Source: Alteromonas naphthalenivorans (GTDB lineage: Bacteria > Pseudomonadota > Gammaproteobacteria > Enterobacterales > Alteromonadaceae). From it: a DNA stretch of 64,000 nucleotides. The notes under the pieces were generated by a model. The model did no database searches and had not been told where the DNA came from. It saw nothing but the letters and a program-made list of their open reading frames with translations. The position numbers and the translations under genes are program-made. Shown one piece after another: positions 1 to 9,981 of the stretch. The DNA is taken from assembly GCF_000213655.1 (NCBI RefSeq), contig NC_015554.1:3348001-3412000 (forward strand), written 5' to 3'. Every line of letters starts with the position of its first letter. Within the stretch, counting starts at the first letter, position 1.

Positions 1-2415
1 CCAATCGCCTTCCGCTTTTAGTTCATCAACAATGTTGTATGTTGGTGGTGCAACAACAAGTGGTACGTTAAACGACACGCTGCCATTTTGCTTTTCTAAA
101 TTACGAAGCATTTGAGCGATAATCTGCATGTCACCTTTGTGAACCATACAAGAACCAACAAAGGCTAAATCAACAGTTTTGCCGTCGTAGAAAGAAACTG
201 GGCGAATAACGTCATGGGTATAACGCTTGGAAACGTCATCGTTATTTACGTCTGGGTCAGCAATCATTGGCTCGTCGATTTGGTCTAAATCAACAACCAC
301 TTCTGCGTAGTATTTTGCGCTGTCATCTGGTGCAAGCGCTGGCTCTTCGCCAGACTCGATTTCAGCAATACGCTTATCAGCAAGGTCAATCAAACCTTGA
401 AGCATGCTGGCATCGTTTTCCATGCCCTTATCGATCATTATCTGAATGCGGCTCTTCGCCACTTCTAGCGACTTGATCATAGTCTCGTCGTTAGAAATAC
501 AGATTGAGGCTTTCGCCTTCATTTCTGCTGTCCAGTCGGTAAAGGTAAACGCTTGGTCAGCAAGCAAAGTACCGATTTGCACTTCAATAACACGACCTTG
601 GAACACATTCTCACCGCCAAATTGCTTCAGCATTTGAGCTTGAGTAGCATGAACAACGTCACGGAAGTCCATGTGGCTCTTCATGTGGCCTTTAAAGGTC
701 ACTTTAACCGACTCTGGAATTGGCATCGCCGCTTCACCTGTCGCAAGCGCTACCGCTACCGTACCCGAGTCAGCTCCGAACGCGACGCCTTTAGACATAC
801 GTGTATGTGAGTCACCACCAATGATAATAGCGCGATCGTCAACGGTAATATCGTTCAATACTTTGTGAATAACGTCAGTCATTGCATGGTAAACCCCTTT
901 AGGGTCACGTGCCGTGATTACGCCAAAGTTATTCATGAAAGACATAAGCTTAGGAATATTAGCTTGGGCTTTCTTATCCCATACCGACGCTGTGTGACAG
1001 CCCGACTGGTATGCACCGTCTACAAGCGGAGAAATAGTTGATGCTGCCATCGACTCTAGCTCTTGGCATGTCATCGGGCCGGTTGTATCTTGTGAGCCTA
1101 CAATGTTTACTTTAACGCGAACGTCTGAGCCAGCGTGAAGCGGAGTCTCAGACTTAACGCCTACCGCATTGCGGTTAAAGATTTTTTCAACAGCTGTTAG
1201 ACCTTGGTTCGCTACAGATACTTCTTTCGAACGTGCATAAACTTCAGGTACGTCTGTACCTAACACTTTTGCAGCAAAAGTTTGTAACTGCTTACCAAAC
1301 GTTACCGCGTAAGAACCACCGGCTTTCATAAACTCCATTTTTTGCGGAGTGAAAGCGCTTGATATATCAGCAAGTTCTTCTGAGCCGTTAAACAGTTTCT
1401 TCGCTTTAGTGTCGATGGTAAGCACGGTGCCTGTAGCAACAGAATATGCTTCTTCTAACACTGGGTCGCCGTTAGCATCGCGAACCACATCACCGTTAGC
1501 ATCCGTCTTTTTAACCCAGTTTTTAAGGTCTAAACCAATACCGCCGGTAACGTCTACGGTCGTTAAGAAGATAGGCGCGATACCGTTGGTACCTGCAACT
1601 ACTGGCGCTTTGTTCACAAATGGAATGTAAGGGCTTGCTGCCTCACCGGCCCAAAGTGCAACGTTATTCACACCTGACATACGCGAAGAACCTACGCCCA
1701 TGGTGCCTTTTTCAGCAATAAGCATTACTTTAGCGTTAGGGTGCTTTTTACCTAGCTCAACAATTTCTTGCTGTGCTTCAGGGGTGATCATGCACTGACC
1801 GTGTAGCTCGCGATCTGCACGAGAGTGAGCTTGGTTACCAGGAGAAAGCAAATCAGTAGAGATATCACCTTCTGCAGCAATATAAGTCACTACATCAATT
1901 TTTTCTGGAACGTCAGGCAGTTTAGTAAAGAACTCTGCTTTTGCGTAGCTCTCTAGGATCTCTTTTGCTATCACATTACCTGCGTTGTAAGACGCTTCTA
2001 AACGTTCTGTATCAGCTTCGTATAAGTAAACCTGTGTTTTAACTACTTCAGCAGCAGCCTTAGTGACGGCTTCGTTGTCTGAAAGCGCCAAATCAAGAAG
2101 CACTTCAACAGACGGACCACCTTTCATGTGTGAAAGCAGCTCTAACGCAAACTCAGGTGTAATTTCAGCAACAACTGACTCACCTAGTACGATTTCTTTA
2201 AGGAATGCAGCTTTAACACCTGCAGCACTTGTTGTACCTGGCAGTGTGTTGTAGATGAAGAAGTTAAGAGAGTCTTCACGGTGCTCGTTATTCGTATCTT
2301 TAATTTGAGCAATAATTTCTGACAGTAAATCGGCACTGTCGATAGGCTTAGGGTGTAAACCAAGCTCCGCTTTACGGGTCTCGATTTCGGCCATGTAATC
2401 TGAATACAAACTCAT
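1..2415 (-). CDS. acnB: Aconitate hydratase B / 2-methylisocitrate dehydratase, 3' end cut by the window
   Basis: Interconverts citrate and isocitrate in the TCA cycle; the family also hydrates 2-methylaconitate. The visible 805 codons start MSLYSDYMAEIE and run off the left edge with no stop. Hallmarks seen are an N-terminal HEAT-like region, GSQDTTGPMT, GGDSHTR and GSCMVHKGDM, whose Cys matches the first [4Fe-4S] ligand (C710 in E. coli). The other two ligands (GCxxC in E. coli) would lie beyond the edge. The motif around the first Cys and the following PLVVAPPTYNIV differ from the E. coli form (GSCMTNIGHF) and resemble, from memory, the longer AcnB of Bacteroidetes and some marine gammaproteobacteria. 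The start is ATG with a weak purine-rich GAGAGA upstream. Only the C-terminal roughly 100 residues are missing. Confidence 0.95.
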   Translation of the reverse strand, partial: MSLYSDYMAEIETRKAELGLHPKPIDSADLLSEIIAQIKDTNNEHREDSLNFFIYNTLPGTTSAAGVKAAFLKEIVLGESVVAEITPEFALELLSHMKGGPSVEVLLDLALSDNEAVTKAAAEVVKTQVYLYEADTERLEASYNAGNVIAKEILESYAKAEFFTKLPDVPEKIDVVTYIAAEGDISTDLLSPGNQAHSRADRELHGQCMITPEAQQEIVELGKKHPNAKVMLIAEKGTMGVGSSRMSGVNNVALWAGEAASPYIPFVNKAPVVAGTNGIAPIFLTTVDVTGGIGLDLKNWVKKTDANGDVVRDANGDPVLEEAYSVATGTVLTIDTKAKKLFNGSEELADISSAFTPQKMEFMKAGGSYAVTFGKQLQTFAAKVLGTDVPEVYARSKEVSVANQGLTAVEKIFNRNAVGVKSETPLHAGSDVRVKVNIVGSQDTTGPMTCQELESMAASTISPLVDGAYQSGCHTASVWDKKAQANIPKLMSFMNNFGVITARDPKGVYHAMTDVIHKVLNDITVDDRAIIIGGDSHTRMSKGVAFGADSGTVAVALATGEAAMPIPESVKVTFKGHMKSHMDFRDVVHATQAQMLKQFGGENVFQGRVIEVQIGTLLADQAFTFTDWTAEMKAKASICISNDETMIKSLEVAKSRIQIMIDKGMENDASMLQGLIDLADKRIAEIESGEEPALAPDDSAKYYAEVVVDLDQIDEPMIADPDVNNDDVSKRYTHDVIRPVSFYDGKTVDLAFVGSCMVHKGDMQIIAQMLRNLEKQNGSVSFNVPLVVAPPTYNIVDELKAEGDW

Positions 2416-2851
2416 ATAATTCTCTCGGTCTTGGTTATACGTAGGTATTTTTATACGCAGGGTTTAATTATACGTCGGTCTTAGCTATACGCATGAAATT
2501 ATAGTGGTTATTTTAACTGATTTTTAAGCGTCAGGTAATCATTAGAAAACCGCAGAATGGCGCAAAGCCCTATTTACACTTTTTATTAACTTCGGCGTAT
2601 TTACAATTTTCTTACTTGTCAGTTAAAAGCCAATTGACTAAAACAAAAAATAGTTACTAATTATCATTGAGTTAGAATAAACAGTTAGCGTTAAACTACT
2701 TTTATACTGCTTCTTTGGGCAATATGAAAAGCGAGCTATACAAAGTACGACTTATCTTAGGTATTTCTCGTATTTATGGTCGAACCAGATGAAATAATAA
2801 ACAATAATGTAGTAATTTTACAATATTTTCTAGTTATTGAATTCTCTGTAA
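2416..2851. other. Intergenic gap upstream of acnB
   Basis: This AT-rich stretch holds the acnB leader and promoter on the minus strand. The first 80 bases contain four spaced copies of TATACG (listed separately). I see no open frame worth calling and no clear hairpin next to the stop of the sugar dehydrogenase gene. Confidence 0.6.
2425..2495 (-). repeat. Four TATACG repeats at 16-17 bp spacing in the acnB leader
   Basis: On the plus strand, TATACG begins at 2436, 2452, 2469 and 2486, each followed by two more partly conserved bases. A 17-mer TCGGTCTTGGTTATACG (from 2425) recurs as TCGGTCTTAGCTATACG (from 2475), exactly 50 bp away. The array sits 10-80 bp upstream of the acnB start, so it lies in the promoter or 5' UTR. 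It could be a tandem regulator site or a simple duplication; the sequence alone does not decide. Confidence 0.6.
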
Positions 2852-4132
2852 CTAATCTAAGTTTGTTTCAGCGATAAAAGGGTTAGGGGGGAGTAACTGT
2901 ATCAGCTCGGCTCTTTCCCCATCAGTCAGCACATAAACGCCGCCATCGTTTCCTACCGCAACATCACGAACCCTTTGATTTACCGAAGAAAATACCTTTC
3001 GATATTGAAAAGACTGGCTTGATAAGTCAACCGCATAAAGCGCCTTCGCTTTTAAGGCCGAAACAAGCAAGTGATTAGAGAGTGCCGGAAAAGTATTGTG
3101 GTTGTATATCGCCATAGACGATGGCGCTATAGATGGCGTCCAATCCACCAGCGGATTCACCATGCCTTCGTAATGATTAAAGGGGGAAATGGTTGCCCCA
3201 GAATAGTCCCTTCCTAGCGTAACCACCGGCCAACCATAGTTCGCTCCAGGCGTCAGCTTGTTTAGTTCATCGCCGCCATCTGGGCCGTGTTCATTCAAGT
3301 AGACGTCACCATTTTGCATTTTCACTAACCCTTGTGGGTTCCTGTGCCCCAAGGTATAAACAAACGGTGCATTATTAAAAGGCACATTTGAGACAGGCTC
3401 TCCTTCTAAAGTAAAACGAAGCACTTTCCCTAACTGTGAACTTAATACTTGGGCCTGCTCGCGGTAATCGAAACCATCGCCTGTGGTTACCAACCAAGTA
3501 CCATCTTTCATGGCGACAAGCTTACCGCCAAAATGCACAGGCGTAGCTTTACTGTCTTTAATTTCCATTACTGGTGTGAGTGCTTTAATTTGCCCATCAT
3601 CAGCCAAAACACCCCGCATGATTGCCAAACGATTCGCGTCATCGGTGCCTTTAGAGTAAGAAAAAAGAATGATTCTCGAGGTGCTAAAATCAGGAGAAAG
3701 CGCCATGTGCAGCAGACCGCCCTGCCCTTTTTGATAAAGCTGTGGAAGGGGTAATTTTTGTTGAGCTAAGGTTTTTCGAGCTGATGCTTGTGCTGAGCCG
3801 GCTTGTTGGGGCGAAGAAGGTTTGCCAGAACTATTAACAGTATAAGGTACAGTGACAATCGTGCCGTCTCGTTCTGCCACTAGCCAGCTGCTATCGGGCA
3901 ATTGCAAAAGTGCTTTCGGATAATGTAAATCTTTGGCAATTGCCGTCGTTATTGCTGTATCAGACGTTTGCGCCTTAAGAGCACTTTTACCTGATATATT
4001 TGCTGAAACACCAAACGCTGACTGTACATTCAAAAACATGAGCAACAAAATGGCTACATGTCGTGAAATCGATTGTGTCCGATGTTTTTTAAATCCGCTT
4101 ATTTTGTAAACTCGCATTTTATTAATAGCCAT
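2852..4132 (-). CDS. Secreted PQQ-dependent sugar dehydrogenase homologue (GSDH / aldose sugar dehydrogenase family)
   Basis: This is a six-bladed beta-propeller family that oxidises aldose sugars in the periplasm with PQQ. The segments GHRNPQGL, EHGPDGGDELN and NYGWPVVTLGRDYSG are typical of the soluble glucose/sorbosone dehydrogenase family. A signal peptide is visible (hydrophobic VAILLLMFLNVQSAFG). I chose the ATG at 4132 (426 aa) because AGG sits 7 nt upstream; an ATG at 4174 with AGGG upstream would add 14 residues. The gene stands alone and is divergent from the next gene across a short gap. Which sugar is oxidised, and whether PQQ is bound, cannot be read from the sequence. Confidence 0.85.
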   Translation of the reverse strand: MAINKMRVYKISGFKKHRTQSISRHVAILLLMFLNVQSAFGVSANISGKSALKAQTSDTAITTAIAKDLHYPKALLQLPDSSWLVAERDGTIVTVPYTVNSSGKPSSPQQAGSAQASARKTLAQQKLPLPQLYQKGQGGLLHMALSPDFSTSRIILFSYSKGTDDANRLAIMRGVLADDGQIKALTPVMEIKDSKATPVHFGGKLVAMKDGTWLVTTGDGFDYREQAQVLSSQLGKVLRFTLEGEPVSNVPFNNAPFVYTLGHRNPQGLVKMQNGDVYLNEHGPDGGDELNKLTPGANYGWPVVTLGRDYSGATISPFNHYEGMVNPLVDWTPSIAPSSMAIYNHNTFPALSNHLLVSALKAKALYAVDLSSQSFQYRKVFSSVNQRVRDVAVGNDGGVYVLTDGERAELIQLLPPNPFIAETNLD

Positions 4133-4258
4133 TTTATTACCTAGTCTTGCCGACTCACTATTGCTAAACAGCATTCCCTTACCCTATTTATTACGCTACC
4201 TTAGCATGCAATAGTAGTTTGATTGTTATAACACCTTAAAATAGCGGAAACAGCGGTT

Positions 4259-4729
4259 ATGTGGTCTTTTATCAAAAGTTTTCTTCCTGCGTGGTTAGCA
4301 ACCTTTCTAGTGGCTAGCAGTTTACACACGTTTCAAGTACTGAATGCACTGTCCAGTATTGGGGTAGAAATATCATCCACTGAGTGGTTATCTGCTGCTT
4401 GGAAGGATGCCGTAGGCTTGCTACCCACCTACGGCATTATCATCGCTGTTGCACTGTTACTTGCGTTCTGGGTTGTCACTATCATTCGCAAATACGCGAT
4501 AAAGCACGACATTAAAAAACCTCGCTTTATCACGTTAACGAGTGTAGCGGGTGCAAGCAGTATTGCCGTCGCGTTACTTGCCATGCAGCCTATTCTTAAC
4601 GTCACGCTTATTGCGGGAGCGCGCGGGTACGATGGCTTTTTACTTCAATGTTTCGCAGGACTATTAGGTGGTTTCATTTATGGCTTATTGCGGGCAACGA
4701 GTGAGTCGGGTGCACTTTCAAATAGGTAA
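4259..4729 (+). CDS. Small integral membrane protein, function unknown
   Basis: The protein has 156 residues with about four hydrophobic segments (roughly residues 8-30, 55-78, 92-110 and 128-146) and a basic loop, RKYAIKHDIKKPR, after the second. I do not recognise the family. It starts 84 bp from the start codon of the divergent sugar dehydrogenase gene, and 220 bp of non-coding sequence follow before fadD, so it is probably a single-gene transcript. The ribosome binding site is weak. It is accepted as real because the frame is open, the composition is clearly membrane-type and it fills the gap. Confidence 0.7.
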   Translation: MWSFIKSFLPAWLATFLVASSLHTFQVLNALSSIGVEISSTEWLSAAWKDAVGLLPTYGIIIAVALLLAFWVVTIIRKYAIKHDIKKPRFITLTSVAGASSIAVALLAMQPILNVTLIAGARGYDGFLLQCFAGLLGGFIYGLLRATSESGALSNR

Positions 4730-4949
4730 TAGCCGCCACTCCCAACGCTAATGTCACGCAGGATCCACGCTTAAACCTTTCTCAAACCAGCGATCCCCAG
4801 CCCCATTCAAATTTATTCAAACTGTCAGCAACCATCACTGAGGTGAATATTTAGCTATAATGTAATAGGTATGTAAATAAAAATGAACATTTGTTACTGT
4901 AGCGACATAGTCATCTTTCATTGAAACCTCTCATTCAGGATAAAGCATT

Positions 4950-6518
4950 ATGTTAACGTACCCAGAAAACGTTACTTGCCTGGCCGACAATATTGAAGCC
5001 GTTCTTACTAAGCATGCTGATAAGCCTGCGTATACCGCATTGGGTCAAACCCTTACCTTCAAAGAAATAGACGAAAAATCTGCTGCCTTAGCGCGCTACT
5101 TCACTCATGAAGCCAAGCTAGAAGCCGGCGACAGAATTGCTATCCAGCTGCCTAACCTTATTCAAAACCCTATTGCCGTTTATGCTGCTTTGCGCGCAGG
5201 CTTGGTAGTGGTTAACACTAACCCGCTTTATACCGAGCGGGAAATGAAGCACCAATTTACTGATAGCGGCGCAACAGCGTTAGTTATCTTAAGTGATTTA
5301 CTGCCAAAATTTGATGCCATTAAAAGCGACACTCAAATTAAAACCGTTGTTGCTACATCGGCGACTGAATTATTAGATGCTGCTACAGCGCCTACTTTAA
5401 CAGGTACTGTATCGTTAACTGATGCGATTAACGCCGGTGCAAATTTGCCCGCCGTGGTAAGACCTAAAACAGAGTTTGAAGCCCTTGCCATGTTGCAATA
5501 CACGGGAGGAACTACAGGGGTATCTAAAGGCGCAGCCCTTAGCCATAAAAACGTTATGAGCAACAGCGTTCAAATGCTTGACCACCTAGGCGGGTTCTTC
5601 AAGGAAGGTGAAGAAGTGGTAGTTTGTCCACTTCCTTTGTATCACATTTATGCCTTTACTGTTTGTATGATGGCACTATTCGCGAAGGGCAGCCATATCG
5701 TGCTTATTCCGAATCCTCGTGATATCGACGGTTTCATTCAAACATTAAAGCCGCATAAAATTACCGCGTTTGCGGGTATCAATACTTTGTTCGTTGGTTT
5801 GGGTCGTCACCCAGAATTTGCCAAGCTCGACTTTTCAAAACTGCATTTAACCATGTCTGGTGGTACAGCCCTCGCTCAAGGCGCAGTATCTATATGGAAA
5901 CAAGTAACAGGCAATACTATTACTGAAGGTTACGGGTTGTCAGAAACCGCGCCAGTGGTTTCTTTTAACTTACCTGGCGAAGAAGAAGTTGGTACCGTTG
6001 GTAAACCACTGCAAGATACTGAGGTAGCTTTGCTAGATAGCTACGATAACCCAGTAGGCGAAGGCGAGTCAGGGCAAATTGCGGTTCGTGGACCACAAGT
6101 GATGCTGGGCTATTGGAACAGAGACGATGAGACAGCAAAAGTCATGACCAAAGATGGCTACTTTAAAACCGGTGATATCGGCGTTTGGGTAGCATCTGGC
6201 GCACTTAAAATTGTCGATCGCTTGAAAGACATGATTATTGTTTCTGGTTTCAATGTGTACCCTAATGAAGTAGAAGATGTACTCACTGCCCACCCAGATA
6301 TTATGGAAGCCGCTGTAGTCGGTAAACCAGATGAAAAATCTGGTGAGCGAGTATGCGCGTTCATCACCGTCAGCAAGCCAGTTACTAACGATGACATCAT
6401 TGCGTTTTGCAAAGAAAGCTTAACCAATTACAAAGTCCCTAAGGAACTTACCGTTTTAGAAGAGCTGCCTAAATCTACCGTTGGGAAAATTCTGCGTAGA
6501 GAGCTTCGTTCAGTCTAA
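4950..6518 (+). CDS. fadD: Long-chain fatty acid-CoA ligase (FadD-like)
   Basis: Activates fatty acids to acyl-CoA with ATP, feeding beta-oxidation. It is a 522-residue member of the adenylate-forming family, slightly shorter than E. coli FadD (561). The P-loop-like AMP motif YTGGTTGVSKGA lies at about 184-195, GYGLSETAP is the A5 motif, and KTGDIG and the C-terminal KSTVGKILRREL (catalytic Lys of A10) are present. AGGA lies 10 nt before the ATG. A perfect hairpin closes the gene at 6553-6588. The acyl chain length preferred is inferred from resemblance only; medium-chain ligases look similar. Confidence 0.88.
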   Translation: MLTYPENVTCLADNIEAVLTKHADKPAYTALGQTLTFKEIDEKSAALARYFTHEAKLEAGDRIAIQLPNLIQNPIAVYAALRAGLVVVNTNPLYTEREMKHQFTDSGATALVILSDLLPKFDAIKSDTQIKTVVATSATELLDAATAPTLTGTVSLTDAINAGANLPAVVRPKTEFEALAMLQYTGGTTGVSKGAALSHKNVMSNSVQMLDHLGGFFKEGEEVVVCPLPLYHIYAFTVCMMALFAKGSHIVLIPNPRDIDGFIQTLKPHKITAFAGINTLFVGLGRHPEFAKLDFSKLHLTMSGGTALAQGAVSIWKQVTGNTITEGYGLSETAPVVSFNLPGEEEVGTVGKPLQDTEVALLDSYDNPVGEGESGQIAVRGPQVMLGYWNRDDETAKVMTKDGYFKTGDIGVWVASGALKIVDRLKDMIIVSGFNVYPNEVEDVLTAHPDIMEAAVVGKPDEKSGERVCAFITVSKPVTNDDIIAFCKESLTNYKVPKELTVLEELPKSTVGKILRRELRSV

Positions 6519-6552
6519 ATTGTCTTGGCGATAATTGCCGTTAATATGAATA

Positions 6553-6588
6553 AAATCAGGTTATTGCTACCAAAGAATAACCTGATTT
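6553..6588 (+). terminator. Hairpin after fadD
   Basis: AAATCAGGTTATT at 6553-6565 is the perfect 13-bp complement of 6576-6588, with a 10-nt loop. A short T-rich stretch (TTTGTTTG) follows on the plus strand. It separates fadD from the histidine kinase gene. Confidence 0.8.
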
Positions 6589-6657
6589 GTTTGCTGCAAT
6601 ACCATTTTCATTCTATACATAATCTATTAGGCCTAACGTAAGTCTGCTCCCAACGCT

Positions 6658-9600
6658 GTGAACTCCCTTTTAATCAAGCAAATCAAAGCTGCTTTTTCTT
6701 GTGAAAACAACGAAGAAGGCGAACTTTGGTTAGACGATATACTTAATAAAACCTCTTTATTAGACAACCATGATGCATCCCGCCTTACCACGGGCCTTAG
6801 TGCATTGCTCGCCTCTATTGACAATACATACCGCCAACATGGTCTTGAAGCAGAAGGTAAGACAACAAGCGGCGGTTATGCACGTCAAAATAATATGGAT
6901 AGGCCACCTGTAGCTCAGGGGCAAACTTCGCCTCAAGAATTAGCAGCCATAACCGACAACCTTGTTCAATCGGTAAATACATTATTAACAGCGCAAGCGC
7001 GCCCCGAAATTGATGACGACATTGCTAGCTTAACGTCGCTGTCTACCTTGGTATTAGACTTAATTACTGAGCAGCAACATAAAGAGAACGACATGCTGAT
7101 CCAAAGGCGAGCTATGGATGAGCACAGCATAGTGGTCACGCTCGACTTAAATGGCACTATCTTAAGCGCTAATGATAAATGTTGTCAGCTATCTGAATTT
7201 ACTCGAGGCGAGCTTATCGGGAACAATGCGGATATGCTCAATGTTAAAAACGTTCCCCTGCCCACACGCTTAGCCATTCTGCAATCCTTATTTAAAGGAG
7301 AGATTTGGCACGGCGAGCTTCAAAGTGTCACGAAATCCGGCACCCCTTGGTTTGTATTTTGTACCATTGTTCCCAACGTTAATGAACAAGGCCGTGTCGA
7401 AAACCTCGTTGTACTCTGCACAGATATTTCCAATCAAAAAAGGTTAGAAAAAAGGTTAGAGACCGGTAGGCAGTTTTATCAAAGTATTACTAACAGCATC
7501 GGTGAAGGTGTATATGCCGTAGATGCTAAAGGCAAAACCCAATTTCTCAACCCTGAAGCATCTCGTTTGTTAGGGTGGGAATTAGCAGATTTACAAAGCC
7601 ACAGGTTCCACAATGCTGTTCATTATCAAAAAGAAGATGGCACACTTTTATCTCGAGATGAATGCCCCGTAAACCATGCGATCTGTAAGGGAAAAACCTA
7701 TAGCTCTGATGAAGACTTCTTTACCGATAAGCGAGGACGCATCTTTCCAATTTCAATTGTTGCAGTACCTCTTGAAGACATTCATGGCGAACCCAACGGC
7801 CACGTAGGCGTGTTTAGAGATATAAGTGGACGTAAAGGGTTAGAGCGACAGCTGCAACATGCCTACAAAGAAGCGGCTAATGCCAACAAAGCCAAGGGTG
7901 ACTTTTTAGCCACAATGAGCCACGAAATTCGCACCCCAATGAATGCCATTATAGGCTTAACCCACTTAGCACTTGAAACCGACAATTACACGCAGCAGCA
8001 AAGTTACATGACCAAGGTAAAAGGCAGCGCCACCTCGTTGCTAACGCTAATAAACGGCATTTTGGATTTTTCCAAAGTTGAAGCCCAACAAATTGAATTA
8101 CACCATGCTGATTTCAACCTTGCCGATATGATGAACAAGCTCGCACAGGTGTTTCAACATAAAGCGCGCCAAAAGCATTTACAGTTACTATTCGACATGC
8201 GCTTAGACACAGACGTTACCTGTAACGGTGATAGCGACAAGATTTATCAGGTATTGGTTAATTTATTGGGAAATGCAATCAAGTTCACTCGTCACGGATT
8301 CGTTAAATTAACCGTCAGTAAAGAAAAAGACGCCCTTAGTTTTTGTGTGAGCGATACAGGTATAGGCATTGATGCCGACAACAAAGAAAAACTGTTTAAC
8401 GCCTTCGTACAGGCCGATGCGTCTATTTCAAGGGAATATGGCGGTACTGGATTAGGCCTAGCGATTAGCAAGCGCTTAGTTGAACTGATGCATGGTGAAC
8501 TTGAATTTACCAGTGAGCTTGGTAAGGGAACGCAATTTTGTTTTGCTGTTCCGGAATTGGTTCATGAGACGGCTAATGAAATTAGCCGTGAAAAAGTAAA
8601 GCCAGCCATACCCATATCGAAATTGGATCACCCCTTACTGTGTGCGAACACAAGCCAGGATATGGATGAAGCGAACAATATTTTAGCACACACACTGTCG
8701 CGACTCTCCATACCTTGCACCTTTGTTAACCCAAATACAGATGCGTTCCCAGTTACACGGCATGATGCAATGGTGTTGCTTCCCGCTAAGCCAGCAGAAT
8801 GGCAAAAATTCGTCAACCATATAAAACTTGGTGAATATGAAAACCTCAACCTTGTATGTATTGTAACGCCTATCGACACCGAAGAAGCTAAACGTCGATT
8901 ACAATCTGTCAAACTCAACACGCTTAATATTATAGAGTTACCCTTTACTGACGTTCACATCTTGCGGGAATTATTCCCTACCTCTAGCTCCACTTCGCCA
9001 ACTCACGCTGATGGATTGGAAAGCAAGATATGGCGTAAGCGACGACTAGCAGGAAAGCATGCCTTGTTGGTTGATGATGACAGTATAAGCCTTGAAATAG
9101 CGCAGCAAATTTTACTTGATGCAGGCTTGAGTGTGACCACAGCAACCTCTGGCGAGCAAGCCTTGGCACTGGGCAATAGTAACGACTTCGACGTGGTACT
9201 ACTCGATTGCATTCTTCCAAATATGAGTGGATTCACTGTTGCTGAGGAACTAAATAATTTAAATGGCTGGCACTGTCCTATCATTGCACTTAGTGCAGAT
9301 GGTAGTAGCGAGAATAAACAAAAAGCATCTAGCGTTGGTATGTGTGCGCACTTGTTGAAACCCGCAAGCGCGGCTGAAATATTACATGTCATCGACATCA
9401 ATATTCACACTACTGCCAATCTAAATAACATGCATGACAGTGACGATCCCTACCTCACTTCCCTCGCTGAGTTTTACTTAAATTACGGAAATGCAGAATT
9501 ACTCGCGCAGCTTATTAATATCATGGTTGAAAACGACTCAAAGCATGATGCCATTAATTCGCTATTGGACGATGCGAGAAAAATAGGGGCTGATACTTTG

Positions 9601-9981
9601 GTGGCCGCGTTAGAAGAGCTACCAAGCAGCCTTGAAAACAAAGCTAATTATGCGCATAAGATATCCAACATCTCTTTCGCTTTAGACGCCACTCTTCGAC
9701 TTATTGCTCATACGCTTTCATTGCCAAAAGAGTATGATGAAAAAGAAGTAGAAGAGACACTATCTATCTCAGATTTATCAGCGGTGATCACTAGCCTTGA
9801 ATCTTACGATGCTGAGGCGGTATCTCTACTATCAGCGCTATACAACAAACATGCATCATCAACATCGGCATCGGCATCGGTACATGCATTAAACCATGCA
9901 AGGCAACTTGTTAGTGTTTACGATTACGGCCGAGCACTTGAAGAACTTTTACGCCTAAGGGATACATTGCTAAATGGCTGA
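6658..9981 (+). CDS. Hybrid sensor histidine kinase, PAS-PAS-HisKA-HATPase-REC with degenerate HPt-like tail
   Basis: This is a cytoplasmic hybrid kinase of 1107 residues with no evident transmembrane segment. Domains in order: PAS (about 155-275), PAS (about 275-400), HisKA with phospho-acceptor His422 in ATMSHEIRTPMN, HATPase_c (N box GNAIKFT, G boxes DTGIGI and GGTGLGLAI near 595), and a receiver with Asp850 in LLDCILPNMSGF. The last 170 residues resemble the usual HPt domain plus helical tail of such kinases, but the canonical AHxLKG phospho-His motif is absent. Start is GTG with a poor ribosome binding site, so the exact N-terminus is uncertain. It overlaps the downstream HD-GYP gene by 8 bp, so the two are almost certainly one signalling pair. 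Confidence 0.9.
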   Translation: MNSLLIKQIKAAFSCENNEEGELWLDDILNKTSLLDNHDASRLTTGLSALLASIDNTYRQHGLEAEGKTTSGGYARQNNMDRPPVAQGQTSPQELAAITDNLVQSVNTLLTAQARPEIDDDIASLTSLSTLVLDLITEQQHKENDMLIQRRAMDEHSIVVTLDLNGTILSANDKCCQLSEFTRGELIGNNADMLNVKNVPLPTRLAILQSLFKGEIWHGELQSVTKSGTPWFVFCTIVPNVNEQGRVENLVVLCTDISNQKRLEKRLETGRQFYQSITNSIGEGVYAVDAKGKTQFLNPEASRLLGWELADLQSHRFHNAVHYQKEDGTLLSRDECPVNHAICKGKTYSSDEDFFTDKRGRIFPISIVAVPLEDIHGEPNGHVGVFRDISGRKGLERQLQHAYKEAANANKAKGDFLATMSHEIRTPMNAIIGLTHLALETDNYTQQQSYMTKVKGSATSLLTLINGILDFSKVEAQQIELHHADFNLADMMNKLAQVFQHKARQKHLQLLFDMRLDTDVTCNGDSDKIYQVLVNLLGNAIKFTRHGFVKLTVSKEKDALSFCVSDTGIGIDADNKEKLFNAFVQADASISREYGGTGLGLAISKRLVELMHGELEFTSELGKGTQFCFAVPELVHETANEISREKVKPAIPISKLDHPLLCANTSQDMDEANNILAHTLSRLSIPCTFVNPNTDAFPVTRHDAMVLLPAKPAEWQKFVNHIKLGEYENLNLVCIVTPIDTEEAKRRLQSVKLNTLNIIELPFTDVHILRELFPTSSSTSPTHADGLESKIWRKRRLAGKHALLVDDDSISLEIAQQILLDAGLSVTTATSGEQALALGNSNDFDVVLLDCILPNMSGFTVAEELNNLNGWHCPIIALSADGSSENKQKASSVGMCAHLLKPASAAEILHVIDINIHTTANLNNMHDSDDPYLTSLAEFYLNYGNAELLAQLINIMVENDSKHDAINSLLDDARKIGADTLVAALEELPSSLENKANYAHKISNISFALDATLRLIAHTLSLPKEYDEKEVEETLSISDLSAVITSLESYDAEAVSLLSALYNKHASSTSASASVHALNHARQLVSVYDYGRALEELLRLRDTLLNG

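Noticed and set aside
9003..9401. 132-codon minus-strand frame opposite the hybrid kinase receiver domain
   Set aside because: The plus-strand receiver domain is unambiguous and the frame has no protein-like features.
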